This document shows, in pieces, positions 30,486 through 39,576 of a DNA stretch of 64,000 nt. The notes below the pieces were generated by a model. That model saw only the letters and a list, made by a program, of their open reading frames with translations. It was not told the origin of the DNA and ran no database searches. Both the position numbers and the translations under genes were made by a program. The stretch comes from Cytophagales bacterium (GTDB lineage: Bacteria > Bacteroidota > Bacteroidia > Cytophagales > Flammeovirgaceae), in the NCBI GenBank assembly GCA_025056215.1, contig JANWWC010000005.1:147419-211418 (forward strand). Reading direction: 5' to 3'. Positions within the stretch are counted from its first letter, which is position 1, and each line of letters opens with the position of its first letter.

Positions 30486-31199
30486 ATGGAAAAACTCAAA
30501 AACGATTGGCTTACTGATGGCTTGATTGATTTTGAATATAAGAAGTACGTTTTGTTAGCTTACCTTCAGCACGTCAGAAAAAGTTTTCGAGAAATGAAGT
30601 TGTATCCTGTATTTGACGATTTGATATTTCATTACAAAAACCTTATCACTTTACGAGACACTAAAAAGTTGCTGTATGAACAATTTCCAAAGGAAATTAC
30701 GGAAGCGGATTTTCAACGTCTTACATTAAACTATCGCCGAATTTTAGAAGACGATGCAATAATGCGAGAATTAGAAGAAATTTGTGAGTATGCAATTCCC
30801 GTTATAAAAACCCATTTAGAAGAGGGAAAAGAAGTGTATGAAATCGTTTCTCGCAATTTAGAAATTACTCCTGTAGGAATTACTCCTATTTACAAGTATG
30901 AAGGTTACATGATGATGAGAGAAGCACACAAGCCTCAAACAATTGTTTATCGCTATAAGATTTCTATTTTCAAAAATGCAAATGAGCGTTTTAGAGGTAT
31001 CAATATTACCAAAGTAGAAGAGCAAAGGTCGAAGTTTCAAACGCCAGAAACTATTAAAGCTAATCTGATTAAGCGGTATCCTGAAATGCCTAATCCTGCT
31101 ACTTACCTTATTACTACTACTGTAGCTTGTGCCTACGAACAAACTTTTATGCCCATTGCAAAAAGAAGTTTAGTTCGATATATCACTGCAAATGAATAG
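30486..31199 (+). CDS. Conserved Bacteroidota protein of unknown function
   Basis: This 237-residue, soluble, mixed alpha/beta protein has no signal peptide or membrane segment. I recognise its overall pattern (opening DWLTDGLIDFEYKKYVLLAYLQHV, middle LEITPVGITPIYKYEGYM, end KRSLVRYI) as one recurring in Cytophagales genomes without an assigned role. The first half is helical and charged. The second has beta-rich segments around RYKISIFKNANERFRGI. No catalytic motif was seen. It stands alone between a divergent sdhB and a downstream lipoprotein gene. The ATG at 30486 is the only plausible start. Confidence 0.7.
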   Translation: MEKLKNDWLTDGLIDFEYKKYVLLAYLQHVRKSFREMKLYPVFDDLIFHYKNLITLRDTKKLLYEQFPKEITEADFQRLTLNYRRILEDDAIMRELEEICEYAIPVIKTHLEEGKEVYEIVSRNLEITPVGITPIYKYEGYMMMREAHKPQTIVYRYKISIFKNANERFRGINITKVEEQRSKFQTPETIKANLIKRYPEMPNPATYLITTTVACAYEQTFMPIAKRSLVRYITANE

Positions 31200-31297
31200 C
31201 AGGTTTCTTATCTATTATTGTTAAATGGACGCTTATTTCTAGATTCAAACATTCTGTAGATGTTTAGCGTTTTAATTTTTGATTTTAAAGCGCTCGC

Positions 31298-32545
31298 ATG
31301 AATGTCAGTCTGCTAAATAAAGTTTTAAGGCTACTGCTAATTTACGGGGTTGTTTGTGTAGCGGGGAGTTGTCAAAACAAAGAAATAGAAAACGTTTCAC
31401 CTCCTTCTCCTTTTAAGGTATTGGAGAGCTATTCTTTTTCTCAGAAAATTCCAGTTTTTCAGGTGCGTTTAATGGCTTCTTTGTTGAATTTACCCTCTCA
31501 CATCAATCAGCGTTTTCAACATGACATCAGAATTTATCGCCTGATTTATCGGAGTAAATATCAAAATAATAATATTCGTGGGTCTGGAATTGTGATTATT
31601 CCAGATAACTTCTCGAATCCTCCTATTTTATCGGCACAGCGTGGAACAATTTTTGCCAGCAAAGAGGCCCCTTCTCGCTTTTTTTTTAGCTTAAATAATT
31701 TTGCAGGCAATCCGACGGGCTTTGAAATATTAGCTTCATTAGGCTATATAGTAGTGATTGCTGATTTGTTTGGTTTTGGAGCATCTGAGAATGTTTTTCA
31801 TCCTTATTTGCTTAAGGAGCCAAGTGCTCGCGCTTCTTATGATATGCTTCAGGCTACAGTAGAGTTTTTGGAGGCAGAAAAAATTTCTTTTGATAAAAAA
31901 CTGTTTCTTACAGGATACTCCCAAGGGGGATACACCACTTTAGCACTTCAAGAACTTCTCGAAAAAGAACCAATTCCTCTATTATCTCTTACAGCTGTTA
32001 CTGCAGGAGCAGGGCCCTACAATATCGAAAAAACGATGGAGGAAATCATAAAAGACACTCTTTATGAGAATCCTGCGTTTTTGATTTATGTATTTCACGC
32101 TTATAACCAACATTATGGAACGGATTATCTTCGTTCTATTATATTTCAGCCAGAAGTAGCCGATAAAATTCCAATACTTTTTAATCGACAAAATACATTA
32201 GGGACTATTAACGCCGCTCTTTCAAAACGATTAGACAGTGTATTTGTGCCTAATTTCTTAAACGATTTGAGGAAAAAAAGGCAGATTGCGTGGCTAAGAG
32301 TATTTCGCGAAAATCATACGGATAATTTTACACCTCAGACGCCTCTTCGCTTGTTTCATTCACTCAGTGATGAAGTAGTTCCTGTTGCTGTTTCTAGGGA
32401 AGCATATCGTAATTTTTTAAATCGTGACGCCAATGCTGTTGTTAGCTTTTTTCCTACAAATACGAGTTCTCATGCTACTGGAATTTCTCCGATGTTGTTG
32501 CATTCTATTTTGTGGTTTGATAGTTTGAAGATGTATCCAAAGTAA
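31298..32545 (+). CDS. Lipoprotein alpha/beta hydrolase (secretory lipase-like)
   Basis: This 415-residue protein has a lipoprotein signal peptide with lipobox VAGSC, giving an acylated Cys25. The mature part has an alpha/beta hydrolase fold. The nucleophile elbow GYSQGG places the catalytic serine at about residue 208, the acid is probably in FHSLSDEVVP and the histidine in SSHATGIS near the C-terminus. The order and spacing resemble secretory lipases (LIP family) and related esterases, acting at the cell surface on lipids or esters. The substrate is not deducible. It converges tightly on the SLC13 gene, with one base between the stops. Confidence 0.8.
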   Translation: MNVSLLNKVLRLLLIYGVVCVAGSCQNKEIENVSPPSPFKVLESYSFSQKIPVFQVRLMASLLNLPSHINQRFQHDIRIYRLIYRSKYQNNNIRGSGIVIIPDNFSNPPILSAQRGTIFASKEAPSRFFFSLNNFAGNPTGFEILASLGYIVVIADLFGFGASENVFHPYLLKEPSARASYDMLQATVEFLEAEKISFDKKLFLTGYSQGGYTTLALQELLEKEPIPLLSLTAVTAGAGPYNIEKTMEEIIKDTLYENPAFLIYVFHAYNQHYGTDYLRSIIFQPEVADKIPILFNRQNTLGTINAALSKRLDSVFVPNFLNDLRKKRQIAWLRVFRENHTDNFTPQTPLRLFHSLSDEVVPVAVSREAYRNFLNRDANAVVSFFPTNTSSHATGISPMLLHSILWFDSLKMYPK

Positions 32546-32546
32546 A

Positions 32547-33995
32547 TCATTTAGCTATCCAAGTTGGGAGTTTGCCAATTTCTATATCAAACAAAGGTAA
32601 CATAAGTATGTAGCACCAAAAACATGTTACTAGAATACAAACCAAATTGAATATTAATCCGAATTTGACCATTTCAGGCACTCTTACTTCTCCGCTAGCA
32701 AATACGATTGCATTAGGAGGAGTAGCCATTGGCAACATAAATGCAAGGCTCGAACTAATCGTGATAGGAATAATAGTAATAAGAGGATTTTCTTTCATTT
32801 CTAAAGCAATACCTGCCGTTAAAGGAATCATGACTGCTGCTAATGCAACGTTACTCATTACTTCAGTGGCAAAAACAGTGATAAAAGTAAGTACCGTTAC
32901 TACTAACAAAATGTTATTAATTCCTAAGTTTTTTACAAATTCTCCTACTTGCGCAACGATTCCTACTTTTTCCATTGTGCTCGCTAAGCAGATTCCTCCT
33001 CCAAACAGCAATAGGATTTCCCAAGAGAGTTTTTCGCTATCTTTCCAACTGAGAATGAATTCTCCCTTTTTCCAGTCTACAGGAATGGCAAACAACATAA
33101 TGAGAGCTAATACTGCAATAATAGTATCGTTAAGGCGAAAAGGTAAAATTTTGTTTAGGTAGTTTCCTGTAATCCAAAGTAGAGCAGTGGTTAAGAATAC
33201 AGTTAACACGATTTTTTCTCCTTTGTTCATGCTACCTAATTTTTGAAGTTCATCTTTGAAGACCGATGCAGATTGACTTAGGTTCCCGATGCGATTAGGA
33301 AAAATGATTTTGACTAAAAAAACATAACATAAAAAAAGTATTGAAAAAGATAAAGGCAAACAAAGCATCATCCAACTAGCAAAACTAATTGAATATTGGT
33401 AAGTAGAAGATAAATAGCCCGCCAACACAGCATTAGGAGGGGTTCCAATGAGTGTTGCAATTCCTCCGATGCTAGCAGAATATGCAATTCCGAGCATTAA
33501 AGCTAACGCAAAACGGTGCTTTTTAAAAGTGTCATTTCTGAATTGATTTTCTAATAATTTTATGATAGAGGAAGCAATTGGGAGCATCATGACGGTAGTA
33601 GCAGTGTTGCTTATCCACATGCTTAACAAATAAGAAGCAAGCATAAATCCGAAGATAATATGGTTAGCATCTGTTCCAGTGAGCTTTACGATGTTTAGCG
33701 CAATTCTGAGATGTAGTTTCCATTTTTCTAAAGCTAACGCAATAAACAAACCTCCCATAAATAAATAGATAACAGGATCAGCATAAGAAGTGGTCGCCTC
33801 TTTAAGGGATATAATGTCGAATAATGGAAACAACACTAACGGAATCATAGCAGTAACTCCGATTGGAACTGCTTCTGTAATCCACCAAGAGAGCATCAAG
33901 AAAGCTATAGCCAAAACTTTGAGTTGAGCGTTGTGAGCGTTTAAAAGAATTGTAAAAGCAATTAAAGGTGCTACGAGGAGTCCTATTTTTTTCAT
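32547..33995 (-). CDS. SLC13/DASS-family Na+-coupled anion transporter
   Basis: This 482-residue inner-membrane protein has about 11-12 hydrophobic helices. Its sequence (SNTATTVMMLPIASSII in the first half and the ATPPNAIVFASGEV segment in the second) is typical of the divalent anion:Na+ symporter family. The paired SNT-type motifs bind the anion and sodium. Substrates in the family are dicarboxylates, sulfate or phosphate, and the sequence alone does not separate these. The ATG at 33995 is preceded by a TAnnTTTG box on the minus strand (34018-34025). Confidence 0.87.
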   Translation of the reverse strand: MKKIGLLVAPLIAFTILLNAHNAQLKVLAIAFLMLSWWITEAVPIGVTAMIPLVLFPLFDIISLKEATTSYADPVIYLFMGGLFIALALEKWKLHLRIALNIVKLTGTDANHIIFGFMLASYLLSMWISNTATTVMMLPIASSIIKLLENQFRNDTFKKHRFALALMLGIAYSASIGGIATLIGTPPNAVLAGYLSSTYQYSISFASWMMLCLPLSFSILFLCYVFLVKIIFPNRIGNLSQSASVFKDELQKLGSMNKGEKIVLTVFLTTALLWITGNYLNKILPFRLNDTIIAVLALIMLFAIPVDWKKGEFILSWKDSEKLSWEILLLFGGGICLASTMEKVGIVAQVGEFVKNLGINNILLVVTVLTFITVFATEVMSNVALAAVMIPLTAGIALEMKENPLITIIPITISSSLAFMLPMATPPNAIVFASGEVRVPEMVKFGLIFNLVCILVTCFWCYILMLPLFDIEIGKLPTWIAK

Positions 33996-34017
33996 ATAAG
34001 TTTGTTAAGTTGTTTTT

Positions 34018-34025
34018 CAAAACTA
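34018..34025 (-). promoter_or_regulatory. Putative -7 box for the SLC13 transporter gene
   Basis: On the minus strand TAGTTTTG fits TAnnTTTG, 23 bases upstream of the start. No convincing TTG element is seen further upstream. Confidence 0.4.
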
Positions 34026-34060
34026 AAAAATTTTTTCTTTAAAAAATTGGATAAATGTTT

Positions 34061-34092
34061 TTTGAAAAAACACCTGAATTAGTCTAACTTTG
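34061..34092 (+). promoter_or_regulatory. Bacteroidota-type promoter of the metE riboswitch transcript
   Basis: TTTG (34061-34064), a 20-base spacer and TAACTTTG (34085-34092) match the -33/-7 consensus well. Transcription would begin near 34099, just before the riboswitch aptamer. Confidence 0.75.
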
Positions 34093-34111
34093 AAAAGTTT
34101 AAATTCATCGA

Positions 34112-34284
34112 CGTCTTATAGGTTTAGCAGAGATGCTAATGAAAAAGGAATCGTGTGAAAATCACGAGCTGTCCCGCAACTGTAAGTAACAAAAAAGGTT
34201 TTTGCCCTTGTGAGCCATTGCTCTATTTGGAGCGAGAAGGCCGGCAAAGACTGTTACGAGCCAGGAGACTTGCCTATAAGATAT
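34112..34284 (+). ncRNA. Cobalamin (B12) riboswitch aptamer
   Basis: The leader contains the conserved cobalamin riboswitch elements. The P1 pairing is TCTTATA (34114-34120) with TATAAGA (34275-34281). Next come GAGATGCTAATGAAAAAGGAA, GAGCTGTCCCGCAACTGTAA and the B12 box GAGCCAGGAGACTTGCCT (34258-34274). It sits upstream of metE, the cobalamin-independent methionine synthase. Such switches turn metE off when B12 is plentiful, presumably because a B12-dependent MetH can then be used. The downstream 184 bases form the expression platform. Confidence 0.93.
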
Positions 34285-34325
34285 TGACAAGTGCCCTCGT
34301 GGATTGGGGTAGGCGTCAGGTGGGT

Positions 34326-34393
34326 GAACAATACAAAATTTTTTGGAGAGCGCTCTTTAAAGGTAGGAGAGCGCTCGCGTGTGTTGTGTTGTT
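34326..34393 (+). promoter_or_regulatory. Candidate expression platform of the metE riboswitch
   Basis: A nested hairpin can form here. The outer arms are GAACAATAC (34326-34334) and GTGTTGTTC (34385-34393, one G-U pair). Inside are two copies of GGAGAGCGCTC (34345-34355 and 34366-34376), each containing the palindrome GAGCGCTC, which can pair with each other. A pyrimidine-rich TTTGCTTTTCCCTT tail follows. It could be an intrinsic terminator, or a control fold further from the metE start. Confidence 0.5.
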
Positions 34394-34468
34394 CGTTTGC
34401 TTTTCCCTTCCATGTAGGCATTGCAGATTTAAACAAAGAAAGATTGTTTTACTTAAATTTAAAGTGCA

Positions 34469-36778
34469 ATGCAAAGTCACAATTTAGGTTATCCGCGCAT
34501 AGGGACTCATCGCCAACTTAAAAAAGCGTGTGAAAGCTATTGGGCGAATAAAATTTCTCAAGAAGAGCTTTTGAAAGTAGGTGCTCAAATCAGGCAACAA
34601 AATTGGCAGACGCAAAAGAAAGCTGGCATTCACTACATTCCGGTGAACGACTTTTCTTTTTATGACCATGTCTTAGATATGTCCTTTTTGTTGGGCGCTA
34701 TTCCAGAACGATATCGCGATTTAATTGACAAAAAAAGCGCCTTAGATGTTTACTTTGCTATGGCAAGAGGATACCAAAAAGAAGGATGGGACCTCACCGC
34801 CATGGAAATGACAAAATGGTTTGATACAAATTATCATTACATTGTTCCGGAGTTTAAAAGGGATCAACAGTTTGAACTTTTTGGAACCAAAGTCTTTGAT
34901 GAATTTCAAGAAGCACAACAACAAGATATTTTAGCCAAACCAGTTCTGATAGGTCCTATCTCTTATTTGTTGTTGGGAAAAGAAAAAGAAAATGGTTTTC
35001 ATAGAATTGATTTGATAGATAGACTTTTGCCCGTTTATGTTCAGATTTTGCAAAAACTTCACGCTCAAGGAGCGACATGGATTCAATTAGATGAACCTTC
35101 TCTAGCTACTGATATCACCGAAAAAGAAAGAAGAATATTTCTAGAAACTTACACAGAGATTCAGAAGCGATTACCTTCACTTCGTATCATTCTGGCTAGT
35201 TATTTTGACTGCTATGAAGAGAATCTGCAAACAGCTCTTAAACTTCCTATTCACGTACTTCATTTGGACTTAGTGCGTTGCCCTAAGCAATTAGACGATG
35301 TGTTACATCATACAGAGCTAAAAAATCAGATTTTATCTTTAGGCTTAGTCGATGGAAGAAATATCTGGAAAAATGATTTTCAAGTATCCTTAGAATATAT
35401 CCGAAGAGCAGCAGAACGCATAGGTACACAAAGGGTATGGATAGCACCTTCTTGTTCTTTGCTTCATGTTCCATATGACTTAGAGTTGGAAGAAACCTTG
35501 AATCCTCAAGTTAAACGATGGCTTGCATTTGCAAAGCAAAAGCTTGTAGAGGTAACTACCTTAATGCGTTTAGCACAAGGTGAAAACACACCTGAACTTC
35601 AGCAAATTCTACAAGATAATATCCAAACTCAGAACGATCGCAAAAATTCTCCGTTGATTCATAATCCGAAAGTAAAAGAAAGACTTGCATCTATTCGAGA
35701 AGAGGATTTTGAGCGCCAATCACCATTTCCAGTTCGTCAAAAGATCCAAAAAGAAACTTTCCAACTTCCGCTTTTCCCCACTACCACAATAGGTTCATTT
35801 CCACAGACTACAGAAATCCGACAGTTGCGCGCCAGACTTAAAAAGGGTGAGATCACCCAAGCTGAATACGAAACCGAAATTGAAAAAGCAATCGTAGAAG
35901 CTCTTCGATTTCAGGAAGAAATAGGATTAGATGTGCTAGTTCATGGAGAATTTGAACGAAATGACATGGTAGAGTACTTCGGCGAGCTCTTGGAAGGTTT
36001 TGCTTTTACTGAGAATGGTTGGGTACAAAGCTATGGAAGCCGCTGCGTAAAACCTCCTATTATTTTTGGTGATGTAGCGAGAAGCAAGGATCTTTCATTG
36101 CGTTGGACTCAATTTGCGCAGAGTCATACTAAAAAGTTTCTAAAAGGAATGCTCACAGGTCCCGTTACTATTTTGCAATGGTCTTTTGTAAGGAATGATC
36201 AATCCAGACGCGATACAGCTTTTCAGATCGCTCTCGCTATAAGAGATGAAGTTCTTGAACTCGAAAAAGCAGGTATTAAAATCATTCAGATCGATGAGCC
36301 TGCCTTTCGCGAAGGCTTACCACTTCGCAAAAAAGATTGGGTAACTTATTTGGATTGGGCTGTAAAAGCGTTTCGATTAGCTGCAAGCGGGGTTAAAGAC
36401 TCTACCCAAATCCATACGCATATGTGTTATTCAGAATTTAATGACATTATTGAGTCTATTGCTCAACTAGATGCCGATGTCATTACTATTGAAACTTCGC
36501 GCTCTGAAATGGAGTTATTAGAAGCGTTCATTAACTTCAAATATCCCAATGAAATTGGTCCTGGAGTGTATGACATTCATTCTCCTAGGGTGCCAAGTGT
36601 TGAAGAAATGAAACGTTTGCTTTACAAGGCTTTAGAAGTTTTACCTATCGAAAATATATGGGTGAATCCCGATTGTGGTTTAAAAACGCGACAATGGAAA
36701 GAAACTAAACTTGCACTGCAAAACATGGTTCATGCAGCTCAAGCTCTAAGAAAAGAAGTTAAGCTAAAAGCTGAATAA
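34469..36778 (+). CDS. metE: Cobalamin-independent methionine synthase
   Basis: MetE transfers a methyl group from 5-methyltetrahydropteroyltri-glutamate to homocysteine. The 769-residue protein has both barrel domains. The start is QSHNLGYPRIGTHRQLKKA, and the C-terminal catalytic half has TTTIGSFPQT. The zinc ligands are in IHTHMCYSEF (His and Cys) and NPDCGLKTR (Cys), with the Glu ligand between them. All are intact, so the enzyme should be active. Expression is under a B12 riboswitch upstream, and a strong terminator follows. It is a monocistronic unit. Confidence 0.97.
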   Translation: MQSHNLGYPRIGTHRQLKKACESYWANKISQEELLKVGAQIRQQNWQTQKKAGIHYIPVNDFSFYDHVLDMSFLLGAIPERYRDLIDKKSALDVYFAMARGYQKEGWDLTAMEMTKWFDTNYHYIVPEFKRDQQFELFGTKVFDEFQEAQQQDILAKPVLIGPISYLLLGKEKENGFHRIDLIDRLLPVYVQILQKLHAQGATWIQLDEPSLATDITEKERRIFLETYTEIQKRLPSLRIILASYFDCYEENLQTALKLPIHVLHLDLVRCPKQLDDVLHHTELKNQILSLGLVDGRNIWKNDFQVSLEYIRRAAERIGTQRVWIAPSCSLLHVPYDLELEETLNPQVKRWLAFAKQKLVEVTTLMRLAQGENTPELQQILQDNIQTQNDRKNSPLIHNPKVKERLASIREEDFERQSPFPVRQKIQKETFQLPLFPTTTIGSFPQTTEIRQLRARLKKGEITQAEYETEIEKAIVEALRFQEEIGLDVLVHGEFERNDMVEYFGELLEGFAFTENGWVQSYGSRCVKPPIIFGDVARSKDLSLRWTQFAQSHTKKFLKGMLTGPVTILQWSFVRNDQSRRDTAFQIALAIRDEVLELEKAGIKIIQIDEPAFREGLPLRKKDWVTYLDWAVKAFRLAASGVKDSTQIHTHMCYSEFNDIIESIAQLDADVITIETSRSEMELLEAFINFKYPNEIGPGVYDIHSPRVPSVEEMKRLLYKALEVLPIENIWVNPDCGLKTRQWKETKLALQNMVHAAQALRKEVKLKAE

Positions 36779-36783
36779 CACTT

Positions 36784-36815
36784 GGGAAGGCTCATTTTAC
36801 GAGTCTTCCTTTTTA
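36784..36815 (+). terminator. Rho-independent terminator of metE
   Basis: GGAAGGCTC (36785-36793) pairs with GAGTCTTCC (36801-36809) with one G-U pair and a 7-base loop, followed by TTTTT. The T-run overlaps the 3' end of the convergent nhaC-type gene. Confidence 0.85.
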
Positions 36816-38240
36816 TTCTAATCTTTTAATTTTTATTTGCAGGTAAGCGAATAGAACAGTCATGAAAGGGCTCAGATAACAAAAAAAACAATAAGGAGCA
36901 TAACTCCACGTGCTAACGCCGAGCACGGTTGATTGTGTAGCGCCACAAGTATTCCATGGAATAAGTACTGACGTAACTGTTCCACTATCTTCTACAGTAC
37001 GGCTGAGATTTTCAGGAGCTAAGTTGCGTAAGAGGTATACATTTTTAAACATTCTTCCTGTAATAGCTACAGATAAATATTGGTCTGCGGTAGTAAGGTT
37101 CATGAGTATGGCTGTTAAAGAAGTTGTTAGAACCAACGACCCATCAGAATTTGCCAAACGACTTAGCCGACTTACGATAGCAGGGAGTAATCCTGAGGCT
37201 TCCATGGCTCCTCCAAAAATCATAGCGCTGATAATAAGCCAAACAGTGTTTAGCATACCTGCCATGCCGCGTGAAACCAGTAACTCTGATAAAATGGGGT
37301 GATGCACCGGAATTTGAATTTTTCCGTACAAAGCTTTTAAAACATATTCATAAAAAATTCTCAACGAGAAGGTTTGATGTGATAATTTCATGATAAGTTC
37401 TGATTGAAAGGTAAATGTACATATTACTCCTCCTAAAATACCGATGAACATAGCAGGAATTGCTGGGATGCGTCGCGCTACTAAATAAAAAGTGCCTAAA
37501 GGTACTATAAGTAAGCTCCAATGAATAGTAAAAGTATTCTCTAAAACATAAGTTAATGAGTCTGCGTGGCTGAAGGTGTAAGAAGTTGCAAATGAACAAT
37601 AAAGCCCTATTGCTGTAAAAATGAGCAAAGTAATTGCAAATGTTGGAATTGTAGTGAGCATCATGTACTGCACATGTTTAAAGAGCTCTGTACCTGCCAC
37701 AGCAGGTGCCAAATTAGTAGTATCAGATAGAGGAGAGAGTTTGTCTCCGAAGTAAGCCCCTGAGATAATTGCACCCGCTGTGAGAGGATCTGGCATTTGG
37801 AGTGCTTTTCCGATACCTATGAGTGCTACTCCTACTGTTGCTACTGTAGACCACGAACTTCCTGTACTTAGCGAGACTACAGCGCTGATAATGGCGCAAG
37901 CAGGTAAAAAAATAAATGGATGAAGAATTTGTAATCCGTAATAAATCATAGCAGGAACGATTCCTCCGAGCATCCAAGCGCCTGATAATGATCCGATTAG
38001 TAGTAAAATAATGATGGCTGGCATTGCTGCCATAATGTTTTGAAGAATTCCTTCTTGAATTACTTTCCAGCGTACACCGTAGAGAAGACCTATTGCCGAA
38101 GCCAAGCTTGCTGTAAGCAATAATACAATTTGATTAGAACCATTTAATCCTTCATCTCCAAAGATAGAAAGATTAAAAGCTAAAATTCCTATTAGAAAAA
38201 TGACAGGGGAAATTGCTACCCAGAAAGGAACCGTTTTCAT
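36813..38240 (-). CDS. nhaC: NhaC-family Na+/H+ antiporter
   Basis: This 475-residue inner-membrane protein has about 12 helices. Its motifs fit the NhaC family, for example SLSTGSSWSTVATVGVALIGIG and GAIISGAYFGDKLSPLSDTTNLAPAVAGT (about residues 140-185). It would exchange cytosolic Na+ for H+, and possibly malate-coupled exchange as in some relatives. Together with Nqr and SLC13 it suggests active sodium cycling. The start overlaps the stop of the upstream thioesterase gene by 4 bases, so the two are translationally coupled. The symbol is assigned by family, not by proven substrate. Confidence 0.85.
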   Translation of the reverse strand: MKTVPFWVAISPVIFLIGILAFNLSIFGDEGLNGSNQIVLLLTASLASAIGLLYGVRWKVIQEGILQNIMAAMPAIIILLLIGSLSGAWMLGGIVPAMIYYGLQILHPFIFLPACAIISAVVSLSTGSSWSTVATVGVALIGIGKALQMPDPLTAGAIISGAYFGDKLSPLSDTTNLAPAVAGTELFKHVQYMMLTTIPTFAITLLIFTAIGLYCSFATSYTFSHADSLTYVLENTFTIHWSLLIVPLGTFYLVARRIPAIPAMFIGILGGVICTFTFQSELIMKLSHQTFSLRIFYEYVLKALYGKIQIPVHHPILSELLVSRGMAGMLNTVWLIISAMIFGGAMEASGLLPAIVSRLSRLANSDGSLVLTTSLTAILMNLTTADQYLSVAITGRMFKNVYLLRNLAPENLSRTVEDSGTVTSVLIPWNTCGATQSTVLGVSTWSYAPYCFFCYLSPFMTVLFAYLQIKIKRLE

Positions 38241-38662
38241 GTGTTTTTTCTTTCGATAACTGCTACTGTTAGACGACTAATGCAAACTAATTTATGATTT
38301 TCATCAGTAATTCGAATTTCCCAAACTTGTGTAGTTTTTCCGATATGAAGAGGCTTAGCAGTCCCTAATACCCAATTTCCTTGAGTTACAGGTCGGATAT
38401 GGTTCGCATTGATTTCGAGTCCTACGCAGTAATATTTAGATTCGTCTACGCACAAATTAGCTCCTATGCTTCCTAAACTTTCTGCTAATACTACTGATGC
38501 GCCTCCGTGCAAAATTCCCATGGGTTGCGTGGTGCGACTGTCTACAGGCATTCTGGCGCTAATATAATCAGGACCTACTCCCATGAACTCGATTCCAAGA
38601 TGTCGAGTCATGTTGATATTGAGCTTTTGAATGTCTTCCAGAGTAATATCTTGGCGAATCAT
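38237..38662 (-). CDS. Hotdog-fold acyl-CoA thioesterase (MenI/PaaI-like)
   Basis: This 141-residue protein has the hotdog thioesterase motif QPMGILHGGASVVLAESLGS (about residues 46-65), including the HGG turn and the Glu expected to act in catalysis. The closest families are 1,4-dihydroxy-2-naphthoyl-CoA hydrolase (menaquinone synthesis) and PaaI/YbdB-like thioesterases. Sequence alone does not settle which. A role in menaquinone synthesis would fit Nqr and complex II as menaquinone-dependent enzymes, but that is inference. It is translationally coupled to nhaC by a 4-base overlap. Confidence 0.8.
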   Translation of the reverse strand: MIRQDITLEDIQKLNINMTRHLGIEFMGVGPDYISARMPVDSRTTQPMGILHGGASVVLAESLGSIGANLCVDESKYYCVGLEINANHIRPVTQGNWVLGTAKPLHIGKTTQVWEIRITDENHKLVCISRLTVAVIERKNT

Positions 38663-38773
38663 CGTGAAATGTTGTTTGTTAGCATAAAAATGCTGAAATT
38701 TGCGGCTTAAAAAAATACAATCAAGAATATTTTTTCGTTTAAAAAGTAAGAACAGCTAATATATGGTTTAATC

Positions 38774-39442
38774 ATGAAAACCAAAAAAATTTACGTGATT
38801 CGCCATGGTGAAACTCAATTTAATAAGTTGGGGATGGTACAAGGCAGCGGAATAGATGCCGAATTAGATGAGACGGGTATAAGGCAAGCGCAAGCGTTTT
38901 ACGATTATTATGCTCATGAAGGATTTTCTCACATTTATACATCTCAGCTAAAAAGGGCAATTCAAACAGTAAAACCCTTTGTTGATAGCGGAATTCCTAC
39001 TACTCAACTTCAGGGCTTGAATGAAATTTGTTGGGGAAGTAGAGAAGGAAAGAAAGCCTCAGCAGCGGACGACAAGCGATATTACAGAATGTTGCGCGCT
39101 TGGAAAGAAGGGGATTATTATTGGAAAATTGATGGAGGGGAAAGTCCTTTAGAAGTCCAACAACGACAAAAAAGAGCGTGGCAATATATCATGTCGAGAG
39201 ACTATGAAGAAAAAATATTAGTATGTACACACGGAAGAGCTTTACGCGTTCTGATTTGTACTCTTTTAAATCTTCCTCTTTCTAAAATGGATGATTTCAA
39301 ACATACCAATACGAGTTTATACTTATTTCATTATCATTATGATTCTAATCATTACGACCTTATTTTAGAAAATGATACTCTTCACTTGGCAGATTTAGAA
39401 GCTGAATCTCATTTTGAACAAAAACTGCTTCATCATATTTAA
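38774..39442 (+). CDS. Histidine phosphatase-family protein
   Basis: This 222-residue protein belongs to the phosphoglycerate mutase/acid phosphatase superfamily. The phosphohistidine motif VIRHGETQFN (His11) is present, with a second conserved His in VCTHGRALR. The arginine in IYTSQLKRAIQT and the Glu in GLNEICWG complete the active site. It is too divergent to call GpmB, CobC or a sugar phosphatase. In the region there is a B12-regulated gene, but no cobalamin synthesis neighbours support CobC. It is a single gene with 330 non-coding bases or mini-ORFs following. Confidence 0.85.
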   Translation: MKTKKIYVIRHGETQFNKLGMVQGSGIDAELDETGIRQAQAFYDYYAHEGFSHIYTSQLKRAIQTVKPFVDSGIPTTQLQGLNEICWGSREGKKASAADDKRYYRMLRAWKEGDYYWKIDGGESPLEVQQRQKRAWQYIMSRDYEEKILVCTHGRALRVLICTLLNLPLSKMDDFKHTNTSLYLFHYHYDSNHYDLILENDTLHLADLEAESHFEQKLLHHI

Positions 39443-39466
39443 AAAAAAACTGTCCTTTCGGACAGT
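39441..39466 (-). terminator. Terminator for the minus-strand mini-ORF
   Basis: A 7-bp stem ACTGTCC/GGACAGT (39449-39466) with a TTTC loop is flanked on its left by nine A, which is a T-run after the hairpin on the minus strand. On the plus strand the tail (TATACTT) is weak, so the terminator probably serves a minus-strand transcript, although a plus-strand use is possible. Confidence 0.65.
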
Positions 39467-39495
39467 ATACTTCACACTTCTGTTCTTACTTTGAA

Positions 39496-39576
39496 CTACT
39501 CTTTCATGTCAAATGAAAGAAAACTTAAGCTTACAATCACAATAGCAGTTAGGGCGATAACAGCATAAATAAACAT
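39496..39576 (-). CDS. Candidate 26-residue membrane mini-protein
   Basis: A short frame on the minus strand runs from ATG (39574-39576) to TAG (39496-39498). It encodes a peptide with one hydrophobic helix (residues 2-20: FIYAVIALTAIVIVSLSFL) and a polar DMKE tail. A clear terminator lies 30 bases downstream on the same strand, and a TAnnTTTG-type box (TACTTTTG, 39718-39725) lies upstream. I do not recognise a family. It resembles in size the tiny accessory subunits of membrane complexes (for example KdpF or CydX), but there is no sequence match. It could be a chance ORF over an untranslated RNA. Confidence 0.4.
   Translation of the reverse strand: MFIYAVIALTAIVIVSLSFLSFDMKE

Noticed and set aside
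34155..34521. Frames of 110 and 76 residues in the metE leader
   Set aside because: They lie over the cobalamin riboswitch and its platform, which explain the sequence.
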